Origin: Ignavibacteria bacterium
GTDB taxonomy: Bacteria; Bacteroidota; Ignavibacteria; Kapaibacteriales; UBA4661
NCBI GenBank assembly: GCA_013298375.1
Contig: JAAFHM010000015.1
Coordinates: 1-23,606, forward strand
Direction of reading: 5' to 3'
DNA: 23,606 nucleotides
The translations under genes and the position numbers were made by a program. Shown here piece by piece: positions 6,941 to 13,090 of the stretch (position 1 is the stretch's first letter; each line of letters begins with the position of its first letter). A model generated the notes under the pieces. That model worked only from the letters and a program-made list of their open reading frames with translations. It ran no database searches and was not told where the DNA came from.

Positions 6941-7566
6941 TCTTTCTTTCTGGCACCCTTCGCGCTCAATCGGTTGAGCCTGCCGGATATGACCCCGTAG
7001 AGTTTCACCGAATCGAACTTGGCATGGCGAAATTTTTGACGGGTGGTTTCCAGTCAGCGAATGGCACACCTGTTATTTCTACTATTGCCGGAACGCTTTC
7101 GGCAACATCCGTCCGTTCACTGCTCGGTACGCCTCGTGCAGTGTACTTGCGCGAGTATTTTGCTCTCGACGAGAAAGGTGTTTTACACCTGCTGCTCGTG
7201 CCGAAAACCGCCGACAACCACGATATTATCTTGCCCCGCATCACTGATGCTGACGGCTCAATGCTCTCAGAGGCAACAGCGCGGCGCTGGATTCAGAACT
7301 ATGCGAAATCAAGCCTTTTCGCCCGCTATGGCAGTGTGTACGCATCAAGCATACACAAGCAAGCGGTGTTGGCGGTTATTGAAAAGAACAAAGCTGCGGC
7401 GGTGCGGTTCTATTTTGCCCTTGAGTTGGATAACCGCATGGGAGTCGTCTTGAGCGGGGTTTCTTCTGCTACAAGAGCCGATAACGCAATCGAAACCAGC
7501 GAATACATTGCCAACAAAACTTGTTGCCGTGAAAACGACCCGCAACGAGGAGAACTAGCACAATAG
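6892..7566 (+). CDS. Secreted protein of unknown function
   Basis: 224 residues. Basic N-terminus and hydrophobic core form a Sec signal peptide ending near LRA-QS (about residue 25). The mature part is mixed alpha/beta, without a motif I recognise; two adjacent Cys are near the C-terminus. The start lies inside the preceding gene and is kept because it supplies the signal peptide. The next gene begins eight bases after the stop, so this gene and the two membrane-protein genes form an operon. Confidence 0.7.
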   Translation: MQYCTRRTLACFAASLIFLSGTLRAQSVEPAGYDPVEFHRIELGMAKFLTGGFQSANGTPVISTIAGTLSATSVRSLLGTPRAVYLREYFALDEKGVLHLLLVPKTADNHDIILPRITDADGSMLSEATARRWIQNYAKSSLFARYGSVYASSIHKQAVLAVIEKNKAAAVRFYFALELDNRMGVVLSGVSSATRADNAIETSEYIANKTCCRENDPQRGELAQ

Positions 7567-7573
7567 AGAAAAT

Positions 7574-8239
7574 ATGCCTTCAATCCGCTTCGTCGTCGGT
7601 GTCATTCATTTAGCAATCGTTTGTCTTGCTGGCTTGCGGGCGCGTGATACAATCACCGCGTCCGCAATGCCAATTTTGTTCTTGTGCTGGACGAGCCTGA
7701 CTGCGGATTTGCTGTGCTATGCCTTGTTTCGCAACGGCTTGGAATTTGAATCTGTTAAACATTTTTATACGCTGTTGGAATTTCTCCTAGAAATTCTTTT
7801 TGTGTCCGGAGTTACAAAAAATGTATTTTTGAAACGCGTTGTCACGTTCATACTTCCATTGTATTTCGCCGTTTGGTATTTTGTGCAGCTTGACAAGAAT
7901 GCAGTTCAGCAAGACGACATGATTGCCCAAATCATTTCCAGTTTGCTTGTTATTGCTTTCATCGTTTGGGTATTGATAGAATTGACCAGCAATCTTTCCG
8001 AGAGCATGAAGCATGAGTCACGAAAGCAACTGGCATATCAAGCCGCACGACAAATATGGCAACCTGCTATCGGAAAAATGTTTGTTGGCTTGGTTCTTTT
8101 CAACATCTTTGTTTTGGTCATATACCAGCTACAAATGCTCGGTTTTTTACTTCACGACCAATACTACCACAGCGTGGCGCACATCCTGAAAAACACCTGC
8201 TTTCTTATTGCTTTTCTCCAAATTCAGAAAAGAGGCTAA
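7574..8239 (+). CDS. Polytopic membrane protein
   Basis: 221 residues with about six or seven hydrophobic helices (about residues 4-20, 32-52, 62-80, 88-105, 118-138, 167-190, 197-215). The YTLLEF segment and general layout resemble the membrane domains found in front of Bacteroidota sensor kinases, but no kinase domain follows. It lies between a secreted protein and a single-pass protein, suggesting an envelope complex made by the lysogen. Function unknown; superinfection exclusion is one possibility. Confidence 0.7.
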   Translation: MPSIRFVVGVIHLAIVCLAGLRARDTITASAMPILFLCWTSLTADLLCYALFRNGLEFESVKHFYTLLEFLLEILFVSGVTKNVFLKRVVTFILPLYFAVWYFVQLDKNAVQQDDMIAQIISSLLVIAFIVWVLIELTSNLSESMKHESRKQLAYQAARQIWQPAIGKMFVGLVLFNIFVLVIYQLQMLGFLLHDQYYHSVAHILKNTCFLIAFLQIQKRG

Positions 8240-8240
8240 A

Positions 8241-8603
8241 ATGTTGAACAGCATTCTTATCATCCTGATTTTTTTCGTTCTTGCCGCAACGATTGTAACG
8301 CTCTCGGTGGTACTCATTCTGCACAAGCAAGATTCCTCTAAGACCAAACAACGCTATCAAGCACAAACCCAAATCGTTATTCGGACCATTGAAAGCAGCC
8401 AGCCGATTTTGCATGATTTGCACGATTGCATTGACAGAGCAGAACATATCACACGCGGGACAAGTGCCAGTGCCGAGATGCGGAAAATTGCCGACGAGAT
8501 GCGCGACATTGTCGTCAGTCTTGATGACTTAATTCTGGTTCAGAATATTCAGGAAGGGCTGAAGATTCTGGAACAGATTTCTTCGCCGAAAAACGAGCAG
8601 TAA
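8241..8603 (+). CDS. Single-pass membrane protein
   Basis: 120 residues from Met at 8241, two bases after the preceding stop; a longer frame from 8208 overlaps that gene and is less likely. One strong N-terminal transmembrane helix (about residues 4-28) is followed by a mainly helical, charged cytoplasmic or periplasmic part. The last 89 bases overlap the convergent repressor gene, an unusual layout that could allow antisense interference between the two transcripts. Confidence 0.65.
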   Translation: MLNSILIILIFFVLAATIVTLSVVLILHKQDSSKTKQRYQAQTQIVIRTIESSQPILHDLHDCIDRAEHITRGTSASAEMRKIADEMRDIVVSLDDLILVQNIQEGLKILEQISSPKNEQ

Positions 8604-9216
8604 TCTTTGCTTCCAGTTTCTCTCCGTCGTGGTCATGCGAAAAAGGGTGATTATTCCCGCTATGCGCGAAAATCCAGTCTATGTCAATGCCGCAGCCTGA
8701 AATCCATTGCAAAAAATCCTCATTCAAGTCCATCTCCGGCGCATTCCCTTCCAGTGACAGAATGTAATCAAACGTAACGCTCTTGACATTTTTCCGTGCC
8801 GTAAAAAAAAACTCTTCTACCGTATCCGTCTCCGTGAGCCAGCGCCGCACTAAGCGCCATTTTTTACGCCGATAGGCAGTATTCTTTTCACTCGTGAACA
8901 AATTTTCTGGAGCAGTCGTAGCGTTTGCATCGGTTTCGCTAGCGCCCTGCTTGCTGAACTTTTGCGCAAGTGCGCGTCCAGCCTCATTGTCTGCAAATGG
9001 GGAGTCAATCCCATATTCCAACCAAGCTAAATTCATCCCGATTTCAAGTAATTTACTTTTTAATTTGTTCCCTGGCTTTGTAGCATTGTTGAAATAATCA
9101 GTCAATGTTTGGGGCTTGTCATAGCCTAATTCTCTGGAAAATAAAGACTTGTTGCCTCCATAAACCATATCGCAAAAAAATAGCAAGCGGCTACCAATAT
9201 CATTATTTTTTGACAT
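8515..9216 (-). CDS. CI-like phage repressor with duplicated domain
   Basis: 233 residues. The start is placed at 9216 (MSKNNDIGSRLL); the longer frame to 9234 would put the first operator inside the gene. Residues 8-74 form a CI-type helix-turn-helix domain (SLFSRELGYDKPQTLTDYF, then NLAWLEYGIDSPF). No S24 peptidase domain follows: the Ala-Gly/Ser-Lys features of LexA/CI autocleavage are absent. Instead residues 121-192 repeat the layout of the first domain (F..ARKNVKS.TFDYIL, then GIDIDWIFAHSGNNHPF). It is divergent from the early operon and flanked by its operators, so it should maintain lysogeny. Induction probably needs an antirepressor rather than RecA-driven cleavage. Confidence 0.8.
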   Translation of the reverse strand: MSKNNDIGSRLLFFCDMVYGGNKSLFSRELGYDKPQTLTDYFNNATKPGNKLKSKLLEIGMNLAWLEYGIDSPFADNEAGRALAQKFSKQGASETDANATTAPENLFTSEKNTAYRRKKWRLVRRWLTETDTVEEFFFTARKNVKSVTFDYILSLEGNAPEMDLNEDFLQWISGCGIDIDWIFAHSGNNHPFSHDHDGEKLEAKITARFSAKKSVPESSALPEYSEPELSHQD

Positions 9217-9263
9217 AAAGTGATTTACTTGCATTTTTTACTTGTTATTAAAGTGATTTACTT
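9217..9263. promoter_or_regulatory. Two immunity operators
   Basis: AAAGTGATTTACTT occurs twice, at 9217-9230 and 9250-9263, 33 bp apart (about three helical turns). Each has AAGT/ACTT dyad symmetry. The first directly abuts the repressor start codon; the second lies between the two boxes of the rightward promoter. This fits autoregulation plus repression of the early operon. Confidence 0.75.
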
Positions 9264-9272
9264 TTATATTTG
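9242..9272 (+). promoter_or_regulatory. Early rightward promoter
   Basis: TTG (9242-9244), 20-base spacer, TATATTTG (9265-9272), matching TAnnTTTG. The spacer contains the second operator, so repressor binding should block it. Transcription would start near 9279, about 54 bases before the ATG at 9333. Confidence 0.65.
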
Positions 9273-9332
9273 TAACCAGAAATAAAACACAAAACATAAT
9301 ACGTTTTGGAGCATAAAACAAGGAAGCAAAAT

Positions 9333-9539
9333 ATGAAAGATTTACAGTATCTCAAAGATAAAATAACGAAAGAGAAGCGTACAGGTCGCTCAATTTCTCT
9401 CCCCGTATGGTTGTGGGAAAAATATGACGCGATTGCGATAGACAACGAACTGAATCTTTCCGACGTGGTAGAAGAGGCATTGCGCCGCTTTGATATTGAG
9501 TTATCAAGTTCAAATACCATGCCACAAGAGGTGCAATGA
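9333..9539 (+). CDS. Ribbon-helix-helix (CopG/Arc-like) regulator
   Basis: 68 residues from ATG 9333, with AAGGAA about seven bases upstream; a TTG at 9306 lacks such a signal. The ribbon RSISLPVWLWEKYDAIAI and the helix LSDVVEEALRRFDIEL have the RHH pattern. As the first gene of the rightward operon, opposite the repressor, it holds the Cro position and is a candidate early repressor. It overlaps the next gene by ATGA. Confidence 0.75.
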   Translation: MKDLQYLKDKITKEKRTGRSISLPVWLWEKYDAIAIDNELNLSDVVEEALRRFDIELSSSNTMPQEVQ

Positions 9540-9781
9540 TGGAGACTGAGCAAGAAAAAAGCCCGCAACATACGGGCTTTAAGATGACGCTGACAATAAC
9601 CGTCAAGGACTGGAGCAAAGTGATTGAGGTTGGCTCTTTGGAAGAACTTCCTGACGGCAAGGCACAGGCTAAAATTCATTTGAAAGGGTTTGAAGGACTG
9701 CAGAAAGCACTTGACAACTTTAACAGCGCCTTAACCGATTTGGGCTTTGACTGTTCAGCAACGATTACCGAAACTCATTGA
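9536..9781 (+). CDS. Hypothetical small phage protein
   Basis: 81 residues, start overlapping the previous stop (ATGA). Residues 17-45 look beta-stranded (MTLTITVKDWSKVIEVGSLEEL), followed by an amphipathic helix (FEGLQKALDNFNSAL). No family recognised. Coupled second gene of the early operon. Confidence 0.7.
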   Translation: MMETEQEKSPQHTGFKMTLTITVKDWSKVIEVGSLEELPDGKAQAKIHLKGFEGLQKALDNFNSALTDLGFDCSATITETH

Positions 9782-9806
9782 TTTTTTTACCAATCCAGCA
9801 AAACCC

Positions 9807-9944
9807 ATGAAAAACTACATTCTTACAGACTCGGAAATAGCAGTCTTGCAACTGAGGGAACAAAGTGTCACAGCCGTTTCCTGCCCGTCAGCATTTGCAA
9901 TCGTTAGTTCTGCGTTGCAAACGGTCGTGAACCGCCCTGAATAA
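9807..9944 (+). CDS. Possible 45-residue protein
   Basis: ORF from ATG 9807 (MKNYILTDSEIAVLQLREQS). It continues the early operon with 25 bases of spacing, but there is no clear ribosome-binding site and it overlaps the convergent gene at 9904 by 41 bases. Existence is uncertain. Confidence 0.3.
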   Translation: MKNYILTDSEIAVLQLREQSVTAVSCPSAFAIVSSALQTVVNRPE

Positions 9945-10194
9945 ATGCTTCGGGGTCGCCTTCGGTTGCAGCGTCTTCTTTTTCAATACGCAATACCTTC
10001 ACAAACGGCGATTTCCCAAACATCGCTATATCGGCAAACATTGAAAGGTCAGGCGAATACGCAGATTTCAAAATGTTTGCCTCCATATTCGGTAGTACAG
10101 CAAGGTGATCTTCTGAGACAATACTAACAGCACCTTTTTTCGAGAAATAGACCTTGCGCCCGTCGGCAAGGTGAAGTTTAATTCGATAATCCAT
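9904..10194 (-). CDS. Hypothetical 96-residue protein
   Basis: Minus-strand gene within an otherwise rightward region. The start at 10194 is chosen for the CGGAGA sequence 11 bases upstream and because the longer frame runs into the divergent gene. It begins with a beta-hairpin-like MDYRIKLHLADGRKVYFSKKG and ends in an acidic, Gly-containing tail. No family recognised. Its divergence from the excisionase-like gene suggests a role in a switch. Confidence 0.6.
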   Translation of the reverse strand: MDYRIKLHLADGRKVYFSKKGAVSIVSEDHLAVLPNMEANILKSAYSPDLSMFADIAMFGKSPFVKVLRIEKEDAATEGDPEAFIQGGSRPFATQN

Positions 10195-10273
10195 AGCAGT
10201 CAATCTCCGATAAGTAGGAAAATAGTGAGTCGCATTACGAAGATACGAACATCGGAGAAATTTTAAGAACACC
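10195..10273. promoter_or_regulatory. Divergent intergenic region
   Basis: 79 bp between two divergent starts. CTCCGAT near 10206 and ATCGGAG near 10252 are inverted copies, each supplying a GGAG ribosome-binding site to one gene. TATCTTCG on the minus strand is a near match to TAnnTTTG. No stronger promoter is seen. Confidence 0.4.
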
Positions 10274-10543
10274 ATGCAAACCCTCACCCACAACGACATA
10301 GCAGAGCGCCTACACATCGGCACAGGCAAAGCACGTCAACTTCTGCGGAGCGGCGCTATGATGGTGATTGAAGTGGCTGACTACGGCAATGGTAAAAAAG
10401 CGCGACGGGTGACGGTAGAGGAGTTTGAACGGTGGTTGCGAGAGCAGGAGCAAAAGAGCGCACCGAAGAAGCCGAGAAAACGCATCATTGCCCGAAAAGA
10501 GAGCGGGTATGTGCCGAAGACGATAGACGAGATTTTTGCTTGA
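10274..10543 (+). CDS. Excisionase-like helix-turn-helix protein
   Basis: 89 residues. The N-terminal MerR-like fold (TLTHNDIAERLHIGTGKARQLLRSG, then beta-wing KKARRVTVEEFERWL) is typical of the HTH_17/Xis family, which recognises DNA and often directs excision or activates transcription. A basic linker (PKKPRKRIIARK) and a short C-terminal segment follow. The upstream GGAGA supports the ATG at 10274. The partner would be the integrase at 2492. A transcription-factor role is also possible. Confidence 0.7.
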   Translation: MQTLTHNDIAERLHIGTGKARQLLRSGAMMVIEVADYGNGKKARRVTVEEFERWLREQEQKSAPKKPRKRIIARKESGYVPKTIDEIFA

Positions 10544-10549
10544 CGATGA

Positions 10550-10575
10550 ACACACAAACTCTCATGCAAGGGGAA
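10550..10575 (-). repeat. 26-nt inverted repeat, left copy
   Basis: Its reverse complement is identical over 26 nt to 22612-22637, 12 kb away. It ends five bases before the first tRNA gene. See the right copy and findings. Confidence 0.9.
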
Positions 10576-10580
10576 CACAT

Positions 10581-10654
10581 AGCGGGGTAGAGCAGTCTGG
10601 AAGCTCGTTGGTCTCATAAACCAAAGGTCACAGGTTCAAATCCTGTCCCCGTTA
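10581..10654 (+). tRNA. tRNA with CAU anticodon (Met or Ile2)
   Basis: 74 nt, full cloverleaf: acceptor AGCGGGG/CCCCGTT, D-arm GAGC-AGTCTGGAA-GCTC, anticodon stem TTGGT/ACCAA with loop CTCATAA (anticodon CAT), 5-base variable loop, T-arm ACAGG-TTCAAAT-CCTGT, discriminator A; CCA is not encoded. The D-arm with an A11-U24 type pair is like initiator tRNA, but the acceptor has an A1-U72 pair and the anticodon stem lacks the three G-C pairs of initiators. It could act as elongator Met or, after lysidine modification, Ile. Confidence 0.9.
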
Positions 10655-10655
10655 C

Positions 10656-10674
10656 AACGCTAGTGCATAGCGTT
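10656..10674. other. Perfect hairpin between tRNA genes
   Basis: 7-bp stem AACGCTA/TAGCGTT with a GTGCA loop, directly after the tRNA 3-prime end. Possibly a tRNA-processing signal; no T-run, so not a terminator. Confidence 0.5.
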
Positions 10675-10680
10675 ATGGCT

Positions 10681-10718
10681 GGGCTGCGACAGTCTGGAAA
10701 ATGCACAGAACGCAGGTT
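10681..10718 (+). other. Hairpin carrying AGTCTGGAA, copy 2
   Basis: Stem CTGCG (10684-10688) with CGCAG (10711-10715); the loop starts with AGTCTGGAAAA (10691-10701), identical over nine bases to the D-loop of the preceding tRNA. It may be a small RNA or a degraded tRNA half. Confidence 0.4.
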
Positions 10719-10789
10719 GCCCGAATGTACTAATGGCAGGTGAACTGGTTGAATACTGGTTAGTGCGGGTTCGACTCCCGCTTCGGGTA
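10719..10789 (+). tRNA. tRNA with GAA anticodon (Phe), divergent
   Basis: 71 nt: acceptor GCCCGAA/TTCGGGT, D-stem TACT/GGTG with two G-U pairs, anticodon stem ACTGG/CTGGT with loop TTGAATA (anticodon GAA), 4-base variable loop, T-arm GCGGG-TTCGACT-CCCGC, discriminator A, no CCA. Several G-U pairs and a U instead of a purine at position 37 are unusual and make it a divergent phage-type tRNA; amino-acid identity rests on the anticodon only. Confidence 0.75.
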
Positions 10790-10796
10790 CAAAAGC

Positions 10797-10849
10797 AAAA
10801 CGGCTTGCCGCTCAAGTCTGGAAAACTCTAAGAGCGAACAAGCCGTGTT
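10797..10849 (+). other. Hairpin carrying AGTCTGGAA, copy 3 (mini-tRNA-like)
   Basis: Outer stem CGGCTTG (10801-10807) with CAAGCCG (10839-10845), inner stem CGCTC (10809-10813) with GAGCG (10832-10836), and a loop containing AGTCTGGAA (10815-10823). Outer 7 bp plus a 5-bp arm resemble an acceptor stem plus D-arm without anticodon and T arms. With flanking A and T runs it could also serve as a terminator for the tRNA transcript. Confidence 0.5.
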
Positions 10850-10876
10850 TCAACAACCGCAATTTACACAAAAAGC

Positions 10877-11305
10877 ATGGAAAATGCAACAATGGTGCGC
10901 TATGGCGCACAGGTGCAAGGGGCTTTGTTTGGGAATTTGGTAGTACACCATTTCTCACCACTGCCACAGCCGAAAGAGGAACGCCTAGAGGCACGAGAAG
11001 AGATAGAAGCGCTGTCAAGGCGCTCTCCGGTGATTGAGGTTCATACGCACGATAACCCGATTCTGGACGTAATGGACGTTTTTGAGCGCTTGGGCGAGGC
11101 AATGTCAGCTATTAAGCCCAGCGCTGACCCGCAGCACAAAAAGCCGTCACTCAAAGAGTGCCTGAAAGCGCTCACAAAGGCGCGTTGGGAACTTGACGAC
11201 GCTATCGAAGTAGTCTGCAAGGCATTAAAAGCCGAGCGTGTCAACATCGAAAAAATGGTGTGTCTGGAAACAGCACCGCCGCCGATTTTCCAAGAAATCA
11301 TCTAA
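10877..11305 (+). CDS. Hypothetical 142-residue phage protein
   Basis: First protein gene after the tRNA region. A mixed N-terminal part is followed by two helical segments (about residues 60-78 and 95-130, rich in Lys/Glu/Ala), ending in PPPIFQEII. No signal peptide or membrane helix. No family recognised. The weak upstream context leaves Met6 as an alternative start. It begins the plus-strand series leading into the recombination module. Confidence 0.65.
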   Translation: MENATMVRYGAQVQGALFGNLVVHHFSPLPQPKEERLEAREEIEALSRRSPVIEVHTHDNPILDVMDVFERLGEAMSAIKPSADPQHKKPSLKECLKALTKARWELDDAIEVVCKALKAERVNIEKMVCLETAPPPIFQEII

Positions 11306-11313
11306 AAACCCGC

Positions 11314-11484
11314 ATGAAATCCACCGAAATCGTTCTTTTGCTGCCGATTGGCATACTGGTAACAGCGTTTGTTCTGCGTCTCTCTGCAATGCTTATTGCT
11401 GCCTGGTGGCGCGAAAGGCAGTTGCAAAAGGCATTTTCGCGGCGGATGGATGACCGAGACGACGACCCGCCCTTGGCGATATGA
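11314..11484 (+). CDS. Small single-pass membrane protein
   Basis: 56 residues from ATG 11314 (MKSTEIVLLLPIGILV), eight bases after the previous stop. One transmembrane helix (about residues 6-28) is followed by a basic stretch (WWRERQLQKAFSRR) and an acidic tail. Early phages often encode such small membrane proteins; function unknown. Confidence 0.65.
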   Translation: MKSTEIVLLLPIGILVTAFVLRLSAMLIAAWWRERQLQKAFSRRMDDRDDDPPLAI

Positions 11485-11579
11485 CAATCAAGGCGTGGCG
11501 AAGGGTTTTGTGCGTGTTTTTATGCTGCACTTCACAAAAGTTTTTTCCTACAAGTCGCGCCTTTTCTTCCCCCTTTTGA
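11481..11579 (+). CDS. Possible 32-residue peptide
   Basis: Overlaps the previous stop by ATGA. Basic start and hydrophobic VLCVFLCC segment, then SQKFF. It could be a short membrane peptide or lipopeptide, or noise; only the coupling supports it. Confidence 0.3.
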   Translation: MTIKAWRRVLCVFLCCTSQKFFPTSRAFSSPF

Positions 11580-11588
11580 AAAACAAAA

Positions 11589-11613
11589 CGCCCCGCGATT
11601 TGAGCGCGAGGCG
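11589..11613. other. GC-rich hairpin
   Basis: Eight pairs with one C/A mismatch (11589-11597 with 11605-11613), 7-base loop. No T-run follows, so it is at most a weak or factor-dependent terminator or an mRNA stabiliser. Confidence 0.4.
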
Positions 11614-11641
11614 AATCTTAAACCCCATTTGAGACAAGCAA

Positions 11642-11902
11642 ATGAGTACCTACCAAACTACGACACACGGCGAGAAAAAGCAAATACTTTTGCGCCGCCG
11701 CACACCGTACCCGCACGTTTTCGGGTTTTTGCAAAACAGGATAGACCGTAACGAACACTTGCTTTTGCAGATGACTCTTGAGCAGGAGCAGTTGCCCGCA
11801 GACTGCGAAATGCACTGGTTTGTGATGGAATACCAAAAAGACCGCTTGCGGGCAATCATCAAGCGCGACTACGAACACCTCCATAAAATCACGGTTTCTT
11901 AA
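11642..11902 (+). CDS. Hypothetical 86-residue protein
   Basis: Basic N-terminal half (KKQILLRRRTPYPHVFGFL) and a helical C-terminal half with aromatic residues (MHWFVMEYQKDRLRAII). No known family. It precedes the Sak4-like ATPase gene by 21 bases and is probably co-transcribed. Confidence 0.6.
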   Translation: MSTYQTTTHGEKKQILLRRRTPYPHVFGFLQNRIDRNEHLLLQMTLEQEQLPADCEMHWFVMEYQKDRLRAIIKRDYEHLHKITVS

Positions 11903-11923
11903 ACCACTTACAAAAAAAACATC

Positions 11924-13090
11924 ATGCCTACTATTCGCAAAGCTGACGAGGCAATGCTCGTCAAACTCTTAACCGGACTTATTTACGGCGATGCCAGTTC
12001 GGGCAAAACAACCCTCTCCGGCACGTCAAAACGCGCTCTGATTTTGGACGGCGACCGAGGCGCATACCGCGCCCTGCACCGTCCCGACACTTTGGAAGTT
12101 CAATCGTGGCAAGATATTCTTGATGTCGTCGCCGACGATGTGATTATGGCAGAATACGACACGATTGTTATTGACACCGTTGGAACGGTGCTGGACTTCC
12201 TTGCCGAGCGCATTACGAAGCTGCCCGGAAAGAACAGCAACGGCGCGGGTGGACTGTCTCCGCAGGGCTGGGGCTTGCTCAAGAACGAGTTTCAAGCCTT
12301 CGTAAATGGTCTCCGTGCAAAAGGCAAAAACATCTTGTTCATTGCTCACGCAAAGGAAGAAAAAGACGGCGACAACCGTTACTATCGTCCTGACATTCAA
12401 GGCGGGAGTAAAGATATGGTTTACCGCATCTGCGATTACATCGGCTATGCCTACCGCACCAGCGCTAACACGCGCATTGTTGATTTTTCCTGTGTTGAGC
12501 GGGCTATGGTCAAAGACACGGCAAACATTGGTAAACTGACTATCCCCGATTTGACCGAAAAACAGCCGTTTTTTGAGAACGTGATGGATGCAATGTTGGA
12601 GGCTATTAACAACAAGACCGAAGCGCAACAGCAAGCGGTTTCGACGATAAACACCTTCCGAAAAACAGCTGAGGGGCTTACTGAGGCGGAGCAGTTCAAC
12701 GAGCAAATCTCGTTCATTACTGCGTTGAAAGAAAAAAACAAGGCTGTTGCGATGCAGTGTTACAAAATTCTGGAAGAGCAAGCGGCAAAGCATGGACTTC
12801 AATTTGACAAGGATGCAAAAAAATATCTTGCTGAAAGCGCTCAGAAACTCACGGAACTGCAAAAACGCATCAAGAAATTTGACGACAAAACCACTACCGA
12901 TGATTTTAACGCGGCTTTGGCAGACGCACGTGCAGTGGCGAAAGAAAACGCGGCGGACGGCAAGAAATTGAAAGCCTTGCTTGATGAAACGGCTGGGCAT
13001 CTTGGCTTTGAGTTCGACAGCAAGGCGAAAGCCTACATTGCCCCGCAAATGGCTGAGGCTGCTCAAGAGGAGGTAGAGGCTCCATGGTAA
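11924..13090 (+). CDS. Sak4-like RecA-family ATPase (AAA_24)
   Basis: 388 residues. P-loop GDASSGKTT at residues 22-30, Walker B IVIDTVG with Asp84, and the sensor-like region ILFIAHAKEE, as in the phage AAA_24/Sak4 RecA-like family, which acts with single-strand annealing and recombination proteins. The C-terminal third (about 230-388) is an additional mostly helical, Lys/Ala/Glu-rich region, longer than in minimal Sak4 proteins. It overlaps the downstream nuclease gene by seven bases, the usual recombination-cassette order. Expected role: phage DNA recombination or replication restart in the cytoplasm. Confidence 0.85.
   Translation: MPTIRKADEAMLVKLLTGLIYGDASSGKTTLSGTSKRALILDGDRGAYRALHRPDTLEVQSWQDILDVVADDVIMAEYDTIVIDTVGTVLDFLAERITKLPGKNSNGAGGLSPQGWGLLKNEFQAFVNGLRAKGKNILFIAHAKEEKDGDNRYYRPDIQGGSKDMVYRICDYIGYAYRTSANTRIVDFSCVERAMVKDTANIGKLTIPDLTEKQPFFENVMDAMLEAINNKTEAQQQAVSTINTFRKTAEGLTEAEQFNEQISFITALKEKNKAVAMQCYKILEEQAAKHGLQFDKDAKKYLAESAQKLTELQKRIKKFDDKTTTDDFNAALADARAVAKENAADGKKLKALLDETAGHLGFEFDSKAKAYIAPQMAEAAQEEVEAPW

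Noticed and set aside
2372..10845. The stem AAAACGGCTTG/CAAGCCG occurs in the terminator at 2372 and in the hairpin at 10797.
   Set aside because: Terminator stems of this composition are common; the loops differ and no further similarity is seen. Treated as coincidence.
12026..13066. Long minus-strand ORF of 346 codons.
   Set aside because: Shadow of the Sak4-like ATPase gene; the plus frame has clear Walker motifs.
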